This document shows, in pieces, positions 7,332-15,329 of a stretch of DNA of 64,000 nt (position 1 is the stretch's first letter; the number at the start of each line of letters is the position of its first letter). Origin of the DNA: Rhodovulum sp. P5 (lineage in GTDB: Bacteria > Pseudomonadota > Alphaproteobacteria > Rhodobacterales > Rhodobacteraceae); assembly GCF_002079305.1 (NCBI RefSeq), contig NZ_CP015041.1, positions 3,287 through 67,286 on the forward strand. Reading direction: 5' to 3'. A program made the position numbers and the translations under genes. Under the pieces are notes generated by a model. That model searched no databases. It was not told the DNA's origin and saw only the letters and a list, made by a program, of their open reading frames with translations.

Positions 7332-9119
7332 TCAGCGCCTTGCCTGTTCAAAGGATACCGCGTCGTCCAACCGTTCCAGCAGCGCCCGTTCCAGATCCGG
7401 GTCGTAGCGGCGCGTGCGGATGAAGTCCCGCATCTTGCCGAGGTCCTCCATGCCGATCTCTGCCAGCTGTCTCCGGGTTTGGCGGGCCTCGGCGCGATCC
7501 TTCGCACGGGTGGCCGCAACGAAGCGCAATAACAGATCGATCGGCGCGCGACTGCGGGTCAGATGAGCCGTTTCGGCCAAGGCTTTCGCGTCGGTTCCAA
7601 AGGCAACCGCGTGAAGCGCCGGGACCACGTGGAAGGCGGCGGGTGGATCGACGTCAAGGGCAAGGGCACGCTCGATCAGGGCCAGCCCGATGTCCCACCG
7701 CCCCTCGACCGCGGCCATGCGGGCGCCGATCAGGGAAAGCGTGCCGGGGTGCCTTGGATAGAGTTCCAGCAACCGGGCCGCATGGCGGTGAAAGGCGTCG
7801 AAATCACGCTCGGGCGCCTCCACGCTCAGCAGCAGCGCGGCGTTCAGGGTCGCCATGTCGATGGGGGCGTATTTCAACGCTTCTTCAACCGCGCTTTCGG
7901 CGTCGGCCCACGGGTTGGCACCCGGTCGTGGGTTCATGCCAAAACGGCCCTCGTCAAGGTAGACAAGCCCAAGTGCGGCCCATGCAACCCCGTAATGCGG
8001 ATAGGTTTCAACCACCTGCGTCAGGCAGGTGCGCAGGGTCCAGTGTGCCGCGTCGTCGGGATGGACGAGATAGGGATAGACGCCAAGCACGCAAAGAAAG
8101 GACTCAAGGTTCGTATCCGGGTACGGCGCGTTGATGCTTTTGACGAGGTCGGGCGCAACTCCGGCGGTCGCGGCAAGACGCTGCACGATCCGGCTGGCCA
8201 CCATCTGTTCGGTTTCCTGAATGGCGGCTATCGTGGTGTCCAGATGCTTGGCATGGGTCCATGTCACCTCGCGCCCCGGCAGGGCGATCAGCTGGCTGTG
8301 AATCACAAGCTCATCCCCCTGCCAGATCAGCCGCCCGTTCAGCGCATAGTCGGCCCCGTCCCAGTCGCCCGCTGTGTCGATGACCGAGATCCACGGATAG
8401 GCCGACAGATCGGTGACGAATTCCGAAGACAGACCGAAGGCCAGCGTGGCGGCATGGGGGCTGTCGCCCTCCGCTTGCAGGGGTTCCACCGAGAGCCGCA
8501 AGACACGGTAAGGCAGGTCCGCAACGGGGCGCGCGGCCTTGAGGAACACCGCATCTTGCAGGTGCCGTTCATAGGCAGAGACGGCCAGAAACACGACGAG
8601 CGCCGCCGCCACAAGGCCAAGACCGGCGAACAGAGGGCGTTTCGGGCGCGGCCGTTCCGGCCGCATTGCACAGGCCGGCGCTGTGAAGCGCGGACGATAG
8701 GTTCCCTTGGGTATCTCGATCCCCGGCAAGGCAGGGTCCGGTGCCTTGCCGCGATAAAGCTCCAGCGCGCGCCGCAGCCGCCCGACTTCGGTCCTGACGA
8801 TGCTGTCGGTTGCAGGGTCGAAGTCTTCGCCCCGGTCGAAGACGTCCAACGCGATGGCATAGGCTTTCAGCGACGCACCGTCGCCGGCAAGTTCCCGTTC
8901 GACGAGATACTCCAGCAGCCGCCCGCGCCGCTCCCCCTGACCCAGAAGGCCCGAGGCCCGGATCGCGGCAACGGCGGCGCTGACGCCCTCGGGGTCGATC
9001 TGCGCGGGACCTTCGGCGGCGGGCCGGATGATCAGGCTACCCTGCATGTCTTTACCAGTCGCCTTTGCGGATGTGACCTGCCTGTGCGGGGCACGTGCTG
9101 TCTGTGCCGCGATTTTCAT
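7332..9119 (-). CDS. CadC-like membrane regulator with TPR-rich C-terminus
   Basis: About 595 residues from the ATG at 9119 (AAGGAAT lies about 13 nt upstream); an ATG at 9047 is an alternative. Residues about 65-135 form a winged-helix-like segment (LKAYAIALDVFDRGEDFDP, then DSIVRTEVGRLRRALELY). This type is found at the N-terminus of membrane-bound regulators with periplasmic TPR or TolB-like domains. One membrane span follows (LFAGLGLVAAALVVFLAVSA). Then comes a TolB-like alpha/beta segment (LRLSVEPLQ to GRLIWQGDELVIHSQL) and helical repeats that look like TPRs. I infer a one-piece signal-transducing transcription factor. It diverges from the small gene at 9158 with only 38 bp between starts, a plausible target. 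It also lies at one end of the copper cassette, but no metal motif is seen. Confidence 0.7.
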   Translation of the reverse strand: MKIAAQTARAPHRQVTSAKATGKDMQGSLIIRPAAEGPAQIDPEGVSAAVAAIRASGLLGQGERRGRLLEYLVERELAGDGASLKAYAIALDVFDRGEDFDPATDSIVRTEVGRLRRALELYRGKAPDPALPGIEIPKGTYRPRFTAPACAMRPERPRPKRPLFAGLGLVAAALVVFLAVSAYERHLQDAVFLKAARPVADLPYRVLRLSVEPLQAEGDSPHAATLAFGLSSEFVTDLSAYPWISVIDTAGDWDGADYALNGRLIWQGDELVIHSQLIALPGREVTWTHAKHLDTTIAAIQETEQMVASRIVQRLAATAGVAPDLVKSINAPYPDTNLESFLCVLGVYPYLVHPDDAAHWTLRTCLTQVVETYPHYGVAWAALGLVYLDEGRFGMNPRPGANPWADAESAVEEALKYAPIDMATLNAALLLSVEAPERDFDAFHRHAARLLELYPRHPGTLSLIGARMAAVEGRWDIGLALIERALALDVDPPAAFHVVPALHAVAFGTDAKALAETAHLTRSRAPIDLLLRFVAATRAKDRAEARQTRRQLAEIGMEDLGKMRDFIRTRRYDPDLERALLERLDDAVSFEQARR

Positions 9120-9157
9120 CGGCAGGATGACCCATTCCTTAACGTGGGTGCAAGGCA

Positions 9158-9532
9158 ATGAGTGACATGGACAACACGGGTGATGGCCCGAATGACAACA
9201 CTGACAAGAAAACCGCACAGACGGCAGAGGTCAGCAAGGAGTGGATTGCGCAGGAACTTTACGATCTGGCCGACCGGGTGATGGAGGCCAGACTCGACCC
9301 GGAGAAGGTCGAAGGGTTCAGGGCAGACTGGGCGGCGAAACGCATGGATATTCTGGCGCAGGTCGACCCCGAAGGCATTCTTGAATGGCGCCGCTCGACG
9401 ACCCATGACTGGATCCTCGAAACGCTGGAATATCTTGTCAAATACTGCGACCGCGAAGGGCTGGACCTGCTGAGCGAGTTCTTCACGGACGCGCGGGTTC
9501 TGGTGTTCGCCCTTCTGAAAAACAAGGCATGA
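9158..9532 (+). CDS. Small acidic hypothetical protein
   Basis: 124 residues, starting at an ATG 38 bp from the divergent CadC-like regulator. The first 25 residues are Asp/Asn/Thr-rich and probably disordered. The rest is helical and amphipathic (WIAQELYDLADRVMEARLDP; LEWRRSTTHDWILETLEYLV). There is no signal peptide or membrane span. I do not recognise the family. The divergent layout suggests it is controlled by the neighbouring regulator. Codon use (GC-rich third positions) fits a real gene. Confidence 0.6.
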   Translation: MSDMDNTGDGPNDNTDKKTAQTAEVSKEWIAQELYDLADRVMEARLDPEKVEGFRADWAAKRMDILAQVDPEGILEWRRSTTHDWILETLEYLVKYCDREGLDLLSEFFTDARVLVFALLKNKA

Positions 9533-9545
9533 GGCAGGGGCCGGA

Positions 9546-9845
9546 TCACGGTCGGTCCGTGACTGGCAAACCCCGGCGGGCATAGCGTCCGGGGCCCCGG
9601 TTGCGGCGGTTTGTGGCCGCCGCAACCTTGCCCTCGGTGATCTCGAACCGGACCGGGCGCTGGGTCTTGCTCTGGATGATCGAGGCGCGCTCCTTGACCT
9701 GGCCCGCCGCGTAGACATCCGCGACCTTGAGTTTGACTAGGTCGGAGCCGCGGAGCTTGCTGTCGATGGCCAGGTTGAACAAGGCGAGGTCGCGGTGGTT
9801 CTTGACGATCTCCAGGCAAAGCAAAACTCGACTGTCAGAGCGCAA
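9546..9845 (-). pseudogene. Tyrosine recombinase remnant (N-terminal part)
   Basis: The segment near 9845-9640 reads EIVKNHRDLALFNLAIDSKL, then RGSDLVKLKVADVY and SIIQSKTQRPVRFEIT. This is the conserved N-terminal half of the catalytic domain of a short integrase family common on proteobacterial mobile elements. Similarity stops abruptly after FEITE; the remaining residues look random. The C-terminal half of the same type of protein occurs separately at 20002-20160. This is a truncated relic with no active-site His or Tyr. Confidence 0.75.
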
Positions 9846-9928
9846 GCGAAAACTTGATTGCGTACAGAGCGATCGCTTACGGCAAGGGGTGCAGGCTCCG
9901 ACGCATCCCGGCGCCGGAGCCCCGACTG

Positions 9929-10400
9929 TCAGACGCGGCGCTTGCTGCGCGTGATGCCGAAGGCCGAAGCGAGGCCGCCGAGCAGCAGCACAGCGGAGGC
10001 CGGCAATGGCACCGGCGCGCTGACCGGGGTCACGGTGATGCCGAAGCCGATGGTGGTGTTGCCCAAGGCGGAATCGTAGATACCGAGGCCAAAGGCATGG
10101 CTGCGGTCGGAGGTGATGCTGTAGGTGCCCGCAGCGAGCAGCGGCGGAAGCTGGCCTTCGTCTCCTTCAAGCAAATAGGTCACGTCGCGCACGGCGGTCG
10201 TGGCCGAGACGATGTCATCGCGATCCGGTCCGCCGAGGATGCGAATGGTCTGCTCGAGTTCGTAGTAGTTGGCGACCGGCCCGAGAATGTCGCCGTTTCT
10301 CGCCGTCTAGGTCAGGTTACCGTCGTCGATATTGAACAGTCGTGACGTGGCAAAGAGCCCACCGCCGCTGCCGAACAGGACCGGGTCAGCATCCTTGCGG
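9929..10400 (-). pseudogene. VPLPA-CTERM sorting-signal protein, broken
   Basis: The frame ends (at 9929) with APVPLPASAVLLLGGLASAF, then GITRSKRRV. This is the VPLPA motif, hydrophobic helix and basic tail of the rhodobacterial CTERM sorting signal, recognised by an exosortase-type system. Upstream the frame reads through TYSITSDRSHAFGLGIYDSA and, above 10192, ELEQTIRILGGPDRDDIV. It then meets an in-frame TAG at 10309-10307. Beyond the TAG the same frame continues with protein-like sequence (LFATSRLFNIDDGNLT) to about 10400. There is no good start. I read this as the C-terminal part of an exported protein, truncated and carrying a nonsense codon. Confidence 0.7.
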
Positions 10401-10429
10401 GGCGCGTTCCCCAAAGCAAGAAGACCGCT

Positions 10430-11335
10430 TCAAGACGCGGATGGCGCCCCTAGGCCCGGAGGGCTGGAAAGGGCTGTCAAAGTCGCCGTCATTCCGAGGA
10501 TCAGCGCGATCAGGAAAGTTTCGACAAGGATCGATCGGCGCAGGCGGTCCCCTGAACCCGGCGAGCCTGAGCTAAGGGCGGGTGTCAACCGAAACTTGTG
10601 CACCGCGGCAAGCGACAAGATCCCGGCGAAAAGCCCAAGCTTGATCGCGAAAAACTGTCCATATGGCGTGGCGAGCGCAGACGGGGTCGCGGCACCAAGA
10701 AGGGCGAGCGTTCCGGTCCCTGCGGCGACAAGAATGCCCACGATCCAGATCGCCTTGGTCCCGAATTCCTCCGCGAGAGCACCGGCGCGGTCGGACGGTT
10801 CGCGCCTGGCCGCAAGAAGGAGGGGGCCAAGAGCGCCGATCCAGAAGGCAAGCCCCAGCAGATGAACTGAGACCAAGACACCGGCGATCGCGCCCGGCGC
10901 CCCATATGCGTGGCCGCGCAGGGCGAAGGATACGCAGGCAAGTACGGCACCCACCGAGGCAAGCCGGGGACCGATGCGACCGGGACGCACGATGGCGCAG
11001 ATCAGCATCAATCCGACGATCCGAACGGCAATACTCGTGCCGAGCGGGCTTTCTGCCACCATGCCCAGAACCATCGGGTCCATGGCACCGTCAAGGGTGC
11101 CGCCCATGAGGAAGCCGGCCCGGAGTGGCAGACGCAGGATGCTGAACAAGGCCGCGGCCATCGCGGCGAGTATGGCAGTCCGCACGAGGGCTTGACGACC
11201 TCGCGAACTCAGCCTTGCGAGGCCATGCGCGACCAGCACGCTGCCTGCCGCCAGAAGCGTTGCGGCATAGCTGGCGGTTTTCACGAGGATCGACAGCAGG
11301 GTCAGGGCGTCGATAGTCCCGAGGGCCGAGAGCAT
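10430..11335 (-). CDS. copD: CopD-family copper-resistance membrane protein
   Basis: 301 residues with about eight membrane spans, for example LTLLSILVKTASYAATLLAA, SVLVAHGLARL, LVSVHLLGLAFWIGALGPLL and FFAIKLGLFAGILSLAAVHK. HLLGLAFWIGALGPL and AVHKFRLTP are typical of the PF05425 CopD domain. It is thought to pass copper across the inner membrane in partnership with periplasmic CopC. It starts 6 nt after the copC stop and is the last gene of the copper operon. Length matches the family. Confidence 0.88.
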   Translation of the reverse strand: MLSALGTIDALTLLSILVKTASYAATLLAAGSVLVAHGLARLSSRGRQALVRTAILAAMAAALFSILRLPLRAGFLMGGTLDGAMDPMVLGMVAESPLGTSIAVRIVGLMLICAIVRPGRIGPRLASVGAVLACVSFALRGHAYGAPGAIAGVLVSVHLLGLAFWIGALGPLLLAARREPSDRAGALAEEFGTKAIWIVGILVAAGTGTLALLGAATPSALATPYGQFFAIKLGLFAGILSLAAVHKFRLTPALSSGSPGSGDRLRRSILVETFLIALILGMTATLTALSSPPGLGAPSAS

Positions 11336-11341
11336 TTCCAG

Positions 11342-11698
11342 TCAGTCTGCGATCGTGAACGAGAAACTTCCCTTCATCGGGTGGCCGTCTCCGGAAAGCC
11401 CGCGCCATTCGACGTCATAGGTCCCTGTGCTCAAGCTGGCTGGCATCGCCTCGAATTCGGTGACGGGTTGCATGCCATCGGTGCGTGTGACGTCGATTTC
11501 GCTGCCGTTCCCGTCGGTCAGCCGGAACAGCGTCAACCGCATCGGGCTGTCGAATGTTATCGCGATCACCTCCGGGGCGGCGTTCAGGGACGCGCCATCG
11601 GCAGGATACGTGGCCTCTTTCTGCGAATGTGCGAAAACAGGCAAGGCAATGACACTGAAAAGCATCGCGGCCAGCGCGAGACGCGGTGTCGGGGTCAT
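11342..11698 (-). CDS. copC: CopC-like periplasmic copper-binding protein
   Basis: 118 residues from the ATG at 11698, chosen because AAGGAGGACTGCAC precedes it directly. A signal peptide (LALAAMLFSVIALPVFA) ends just before an N-terminal His (HSQKEATYPADG), as in CopC where the mature amino terminus binds Cu(II). The beta-sandwich pattern VIAITFDSPM and the closing GDGHPMKGSFSFTI are characteristic of the family. It would deliver copper to CopD, encoded 6 nt downstream, within the Cus/Cop operon. Confidence 0.9.
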   Translation of the reverse strand: MTPTPRLALAAMLFSVIALPVFAHSQKEATYPADGASLNAAPEVIAITFDSPMRLTLFRLTDGNGSEIDVTRTDGMQPVTEFEAMPASLSTGTYDVEWRGLSGDGHPMKGSFSFTIAD

Positions 11699-11774
11699 GT
11701 GCAGTCCTCCTTGAATTGGGGTGAAACGGACCCGCGGAAGGCGCCATGGCGCGCCGGCCACGGGTCCGCTGTCC

Positions 11775-12116
11775 TCAGTTCCGCATCATGCCGCCGATGG
11801 CGTACATGCCGTCGGCCCCCTTGACGAGCATCAGGGTCACCCGGTCGCCGGCGGCGACGTCGCCCATCATGTCCGCATTCTCAAGCAGCGGCAGATCCAT
11901 CGTCATGGCGGGCCAGCCGATCTCGGGGATCGGCTCATGGCTGACATTGGCCATGCCACCCCCGATCGAGTTCACCACCGCCTCGGTATGGACGGCGCCC
12001 TCCATCTGCTCAGCGGACATCGGCATGTCGGAATGGTCCATGCCGTGGGACATCTGGGCGAAGGTCGCTGTCGCGGAAAGCCCGATGGCCGTAAGGGAGA
12101 TCAGGAGTAGTGTCAT
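11775..12116 (-). CDS. cusF: CusF-like periplasmic copper/silver-binding protein
   Basis: 113 residues with a signal peptide (LLLISLTAIGLSATATFAQ), a Met/His-rich linker (MSHGMDHSDMPMSAEQM) and a CusF fold. The fold has VSHEPIPEIGWPAMTMDLPL: the Trp-x-x-Met-x-Met segment supplies the Cu(I)/Ag(I) ligands. It would act as metallochaperone to the CusBA pump encoded immediately upstream in the transcript. GGACC lies 5 nt before the ATG. Four further modules of this fold are fused to CusB in the same operon. Confidence 0.9.
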   Translation of the reverse strand: MTLLLISLTAIGLSATATFAQMSHGMDHSDMPMSAEQMEGAVHTEAVVNSIGGGMANVSHEPIPEIGWPAMTMDLPLLENADMMGDVAAGDRVTLMLVKGADGMYAIGGMMRN

Positions 12117-12149
12117 GGTTGGTCCTTTCTGGGTTGCAGTTGTGGGGGA

Positions 12150-15100
12150 TCATTCGGCCGGAAGCGCGCCCGGCACGGGGGGTGAGGCGGTCGCGATCTC
12201 GCGGTTGACGCGGTTCAGCGCGAGCCGTTTCCAGATGACGAAGATCGAGGGGATCACGAACAGCGTGAGAAGGGTCGCCGTCACCATGCCCCCGACCATC
12301 GGCGCGGCGATCCGCTGCATGATTTCCGAGCCGGTGCCGGTTCCGTACATGATCGGGATAAGCCCCGCGAAGATCGTCGCTACCGTCATCACCTTGGGGC
12401 GCACGCGCAGCACCGCGCCATCGAAGACGGCTTCCTCGATATCGGTCTTGGTCAACTTGCGGCGTTCCGACTGCGCGAGTTTGCGCCGTTTCTCCCACGC
12501 GATGTTGAGATAGAGCAGCATGACAATCGCGGTTTCGACCGCGACGCCCGCCAGCGCGATAAAGCCCACGAGAACCGCCACCGACAGATCAAACGCGAGA
12601 TACCAGACGAACCAGACGCCACCCGCCAGCGCCACGGGCAGCGCCGCCAGGATGATCCCGACCTCGATCACGCGATTGAAGGCCATAAACAGCATCAGCG
12701 TGATGATCAGCAAGGTGGCGGGTGCGACCACCATCAGCCGGTCCTGCATCCGCTCGATATATTCGTACTGGCCGGACCAGCTCAGCGCGTAGCCGGGCGG
12801 CAGCGTGACCGCTTCCGAGACCCGGGCTCGCGCCTCGGCGACATAGCTGCCCAGGTCGCGCCCGGCGATGTCGATGAAGACGAAACCGGTCCGCCGCGCG
12901 TTCTCCGACCGGATCATGCCGGGGCCGTCGACGATCCGGATCTCCGCAAGCGAGGCGAGCGGAACATGCGCCCCCGATGGCGTAACCACGGGCAGGTCGC
13001 GCAGCCGCTCGGGGCTGTCGCGCCAACCTTGTGGATAGCGCAGGTTGATCGGGAACCGCTCCAGCCCCTCGACGGATTCCGAGACCTGCATGCCGCCGAT
13101 GGCTGTCTGCACAACGTCCTGCACCTCCCGCACGCTCATCATGTAGCGCGCGGCGGCCTCGCGGTTCACGTCGATCTCGATGAACCGGCCGCCCACGGGC
13201 CGCTCTGCATAGGCCGAGGCGGTGCCCTCGATATCGCGTACGGCGCGCTCGACGGCGAGCCCGATTTCTTCGATGACGGTCAGATCGGCCCCCGTGATCT
13301 TCACGCCCACCGGGGTCTTGATGCCGGTCGCCAGCATGTCGATCCGGTTCTTGATCGGCTGGATCCAAACATTGGTTACGCCCGGGATCTGCACGACGCG
13401 GTCGAGTTCATTGCGGATCCCGTCCATCGTCATACCGGGGCGCCATTCGGCCTCGGGCTTCAACTGGATCGTGGTCTCGATCATCGTCAGGGGCGCGGGA
13501 TCGGTCGCCGTGTCGGCCCGGCCCAGCTTGCCGTGCACGGTGGCCACCTCGGGGATCGTCGCGATCAGCCGGTCCGACTGTTGCAGCACTTCCCGCGCCT
13601 TGCCGATGGACACGCCCGGATAGAGCGACGGCATGTAGAGGAAATCGCCCTCGTTCAGTTCCGGCATGAATTCCGAGCCGATCCGCTGCAGCGGCCACCA
13701 CATCGACGCGACCAGCGCCGCGGCCAGCAGAGTCGTGGCCCAGGGCCAGGCCACGGCTGCATCAAGGAAGGGGCGATACATCCATATGACGACGCGGTTC
13801 AGCGGGTTCTTCCGCTCGGGCAGGATGCGGCCCCGCACGAAATAGCCCATCAGCACCGGCACGAGCGTGATCGACAGGATCGCCGCGGCGGCCATCGCAT
13901 AGGTCTTGGTAAAGGCCAGCGGCTGGAACAGGCGACCTTCCTGGTTCTCCAGCACGAAGACCGGCAGGAAGCTGACGGTGATGATGGCCAGCGAATAGAA
14001 CAGCGCGGGTCCGACCTCGCTTGCGCAGTCCTGCACGATGCGCCAGCGGTTTTCGGGCGTCAGCCTTTCCTTTTCCAGCCGGCGATGCATCGCCTCGATC
14101 ATCACGATGGCGGCGTCCACCATGGCGCCGATTGCGATGGCGATCCCGCCCAGCGACATGATGTTCGCGTTCACGCCTTGGGCCTTCATCAGGATGAAGG
14201 CGGCCAGGATGCCCAAAGGCAGCGACAGCAGGATCACCAGCGACGAGCGCAGGTGAAGAAGGAACGCCGCGCAGACCAGCACGACGACAATGAACTCTTC
14301 GGTCAGTTTCTTCTTCAGGTTATCGATGGCCCGTTCGATCACGCCCGAGCGGTCATAGGTCGTCACGAGCTCGACTCCGTCGGGCAGATTGGGCCGAAGC
14401 TCCTCGATCCGTGCTTCCACGGCCTTGATCGTTGCCAGCGCATTGCCGCCCCAGCGCAGGATCACCACGCCCCCGGCCGCATCGCCCTCGCCGCCGAACT
14501 CGCCGACGCCGCGCCGCATTTCAGGGCCCAGCCGGATGTCGGCGACATCGCCCAGCGTCAGCGCCGCGCCGCGGTCGTTGACCATCAGCGGCGCTTTGGC
14601 CAGATCCTCGATACTGTCGACATACCCGGCAGAGCGGACCATGAACTCCGCCTCGCCCATCTCGATCACGCTGCCGCCGGTTTCGCGGTTCGCCGCCTGG
14701 ATCGCGTTCCGCAACTGCGCCAGCGTGATGTCATAGGCGCGCAGCTTGTTGGGATCGACGACCACCTGATACTGCTTGACCATGCCGCCGATGGTGGCGA
14801 CCTCGGACACGCCCTCGACGGCCTGAAGCTCGTATTTCAGGAACCAGTCCTGCAGGGTCCTGAGCTGCGCCAAATCGTGCTGCCCGGTTCTGTCGATCAG
14901 CGCGTATTGATAGATCCAGCCCACGCCCGTGGCATCCGGGCCAAGCTGGGGCAACACGCCGTCGGGCAGGCTGCCGGTGATCTGGCCGAGATATTCCAGC
15001 ACGCGCGAGCGCGCCCAGTAAAGATCGGTGCCGTCCTCGAACACGACATAGACGAAGCTGTCCCCGAAGAAGGAAAAGCCGCGCACATCCTTCGCCCCGG

Positions 15101-15329
15101 GCACCGCCAGCATGGCCGTGGCCAACGGGTAGGTGATCTGGTTCTCGACGACCTGCGGCGCCTGTCCCGGATAGGGCGTGCGGATGATGACCTGCACATC
15201 CGACAGGTCGGGGATCGCGTCCACCGGGGTTTCCCGGACCGCCCAGATACCGGCAGCCCCCACCATGAAGGCCAGCACGAGGATGACGAACCGGTTCGCG
15301 ATGGAGGCGCGGATGATGGCCTGGATCAT
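12150..15329 (-). CDS. cusA: CusA/CzcA-type heavy-metal RND efflux permease
   Basis: 1059 residues, normal for heavy-metal RND pumps. The first span (IANRFVILVLAFMVGAAGIW), the start of the pore domain (ETPVDAIPDLSDVQVIIRT) and the span-4 proton-relay region (GGIAIAIGAMVDAAIVMIEA) are all present. GSEFMPELNEGDFLYMPSLY also matches CusA/CzcA. The substrate is inferred to be Cu(I)/Ag(I) from the CusF, CopC and CopD neighbours. The ATG overlaps the cusB stop (ATGA), so the two subunits are coupled. No outer-membrane factor gene (cusC) is present, so the pump must borrow a TolC-type channel from elsewhere. Confidence 0.93.
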   Translation of the reverse strand: MIQAIIRASIANRFVILVLAFMVGAAGIWAVRETPVDAIPDLSDVQVIIRTPYPGQAPQVVENQITYPLATAMLAVPGAKDVRGFSFFGDSFVYVVFEDGTDLYWARSRVLEYLGQITGSLPDGVLPQLGPDATGVGWIYQYALIDRTGQHDLAQLRTLQDWFLKYELQAVEGVSEVATIGGMVKQYQVVVDPNKLRAYDITLAQLRNAIQAANRETGGSVIEMGEAEFMVRSAGYVDSIEDLAKAPLMVNDRGAALTLGDVADIRLGPEMRRGVGEFGGEGDAAGGVVILRWGGNALATIKAVEARIEELRPNLPDGVELVTTYDRSGVIERAIDNLKKKLTEEFIVVVLVCAAFLLHLRSSLVILLSLPLGILAAFILMKAQGVNANIMSLGGIAIAIGAMVDAAIVMIEAMHRRLEKERLTPENRWRIVQDCASEVGPALFYSLAIITVSFLPVFVLENQEGRLFQPLAFTKTYAMAAAAILSITLVPVLMGYFVRGRILPERKNPLNRVVIWMYRPFLDAAVAWPWATTLLAAALVASMWWPLQRIGSEFMPELNEGDFLYMPSLYPGVSIGKAREVLQQSDRLIATIPEVATVHGKLGRADTATDPAPLTMIETTIQLKPEAEWRPGMTMDGIRNELDRVVQIPGVTNVWIQPIKNRIDMLATGIKTPVGVKITGADLTVIEEIGLAVERAVRDIEGTASAYAERPVGGRFIEIDVNREAAARYMMSVREVQDVVQTAIGGMQVSESVEGLERFPINLRYPQGWRDSPERLRDLPVVTPSGAHVPLASLAEIRIVDGPGMIRSENARRTGFVFIDIAGRDLGSYVAEARARVSEAVTLPPGYALSWSGQYEYIERMQDRLMVVAPATLLIITLMLFMAFNRVIEVGIILAALPVALAGGVWFVWYLAFDLSVAVLVGFIALAGVAVETAIVMLLYLNIAWEKRRKLAQSERRKLTKTDIEEAVFDGAVLRVRPKVMTVATIFAGLIPIMYGTGTGSEIMQRIAAPMVGGMVTATLLTLFVIPSIFVIWKRLALNRVNREIATASPPVPGALPAE

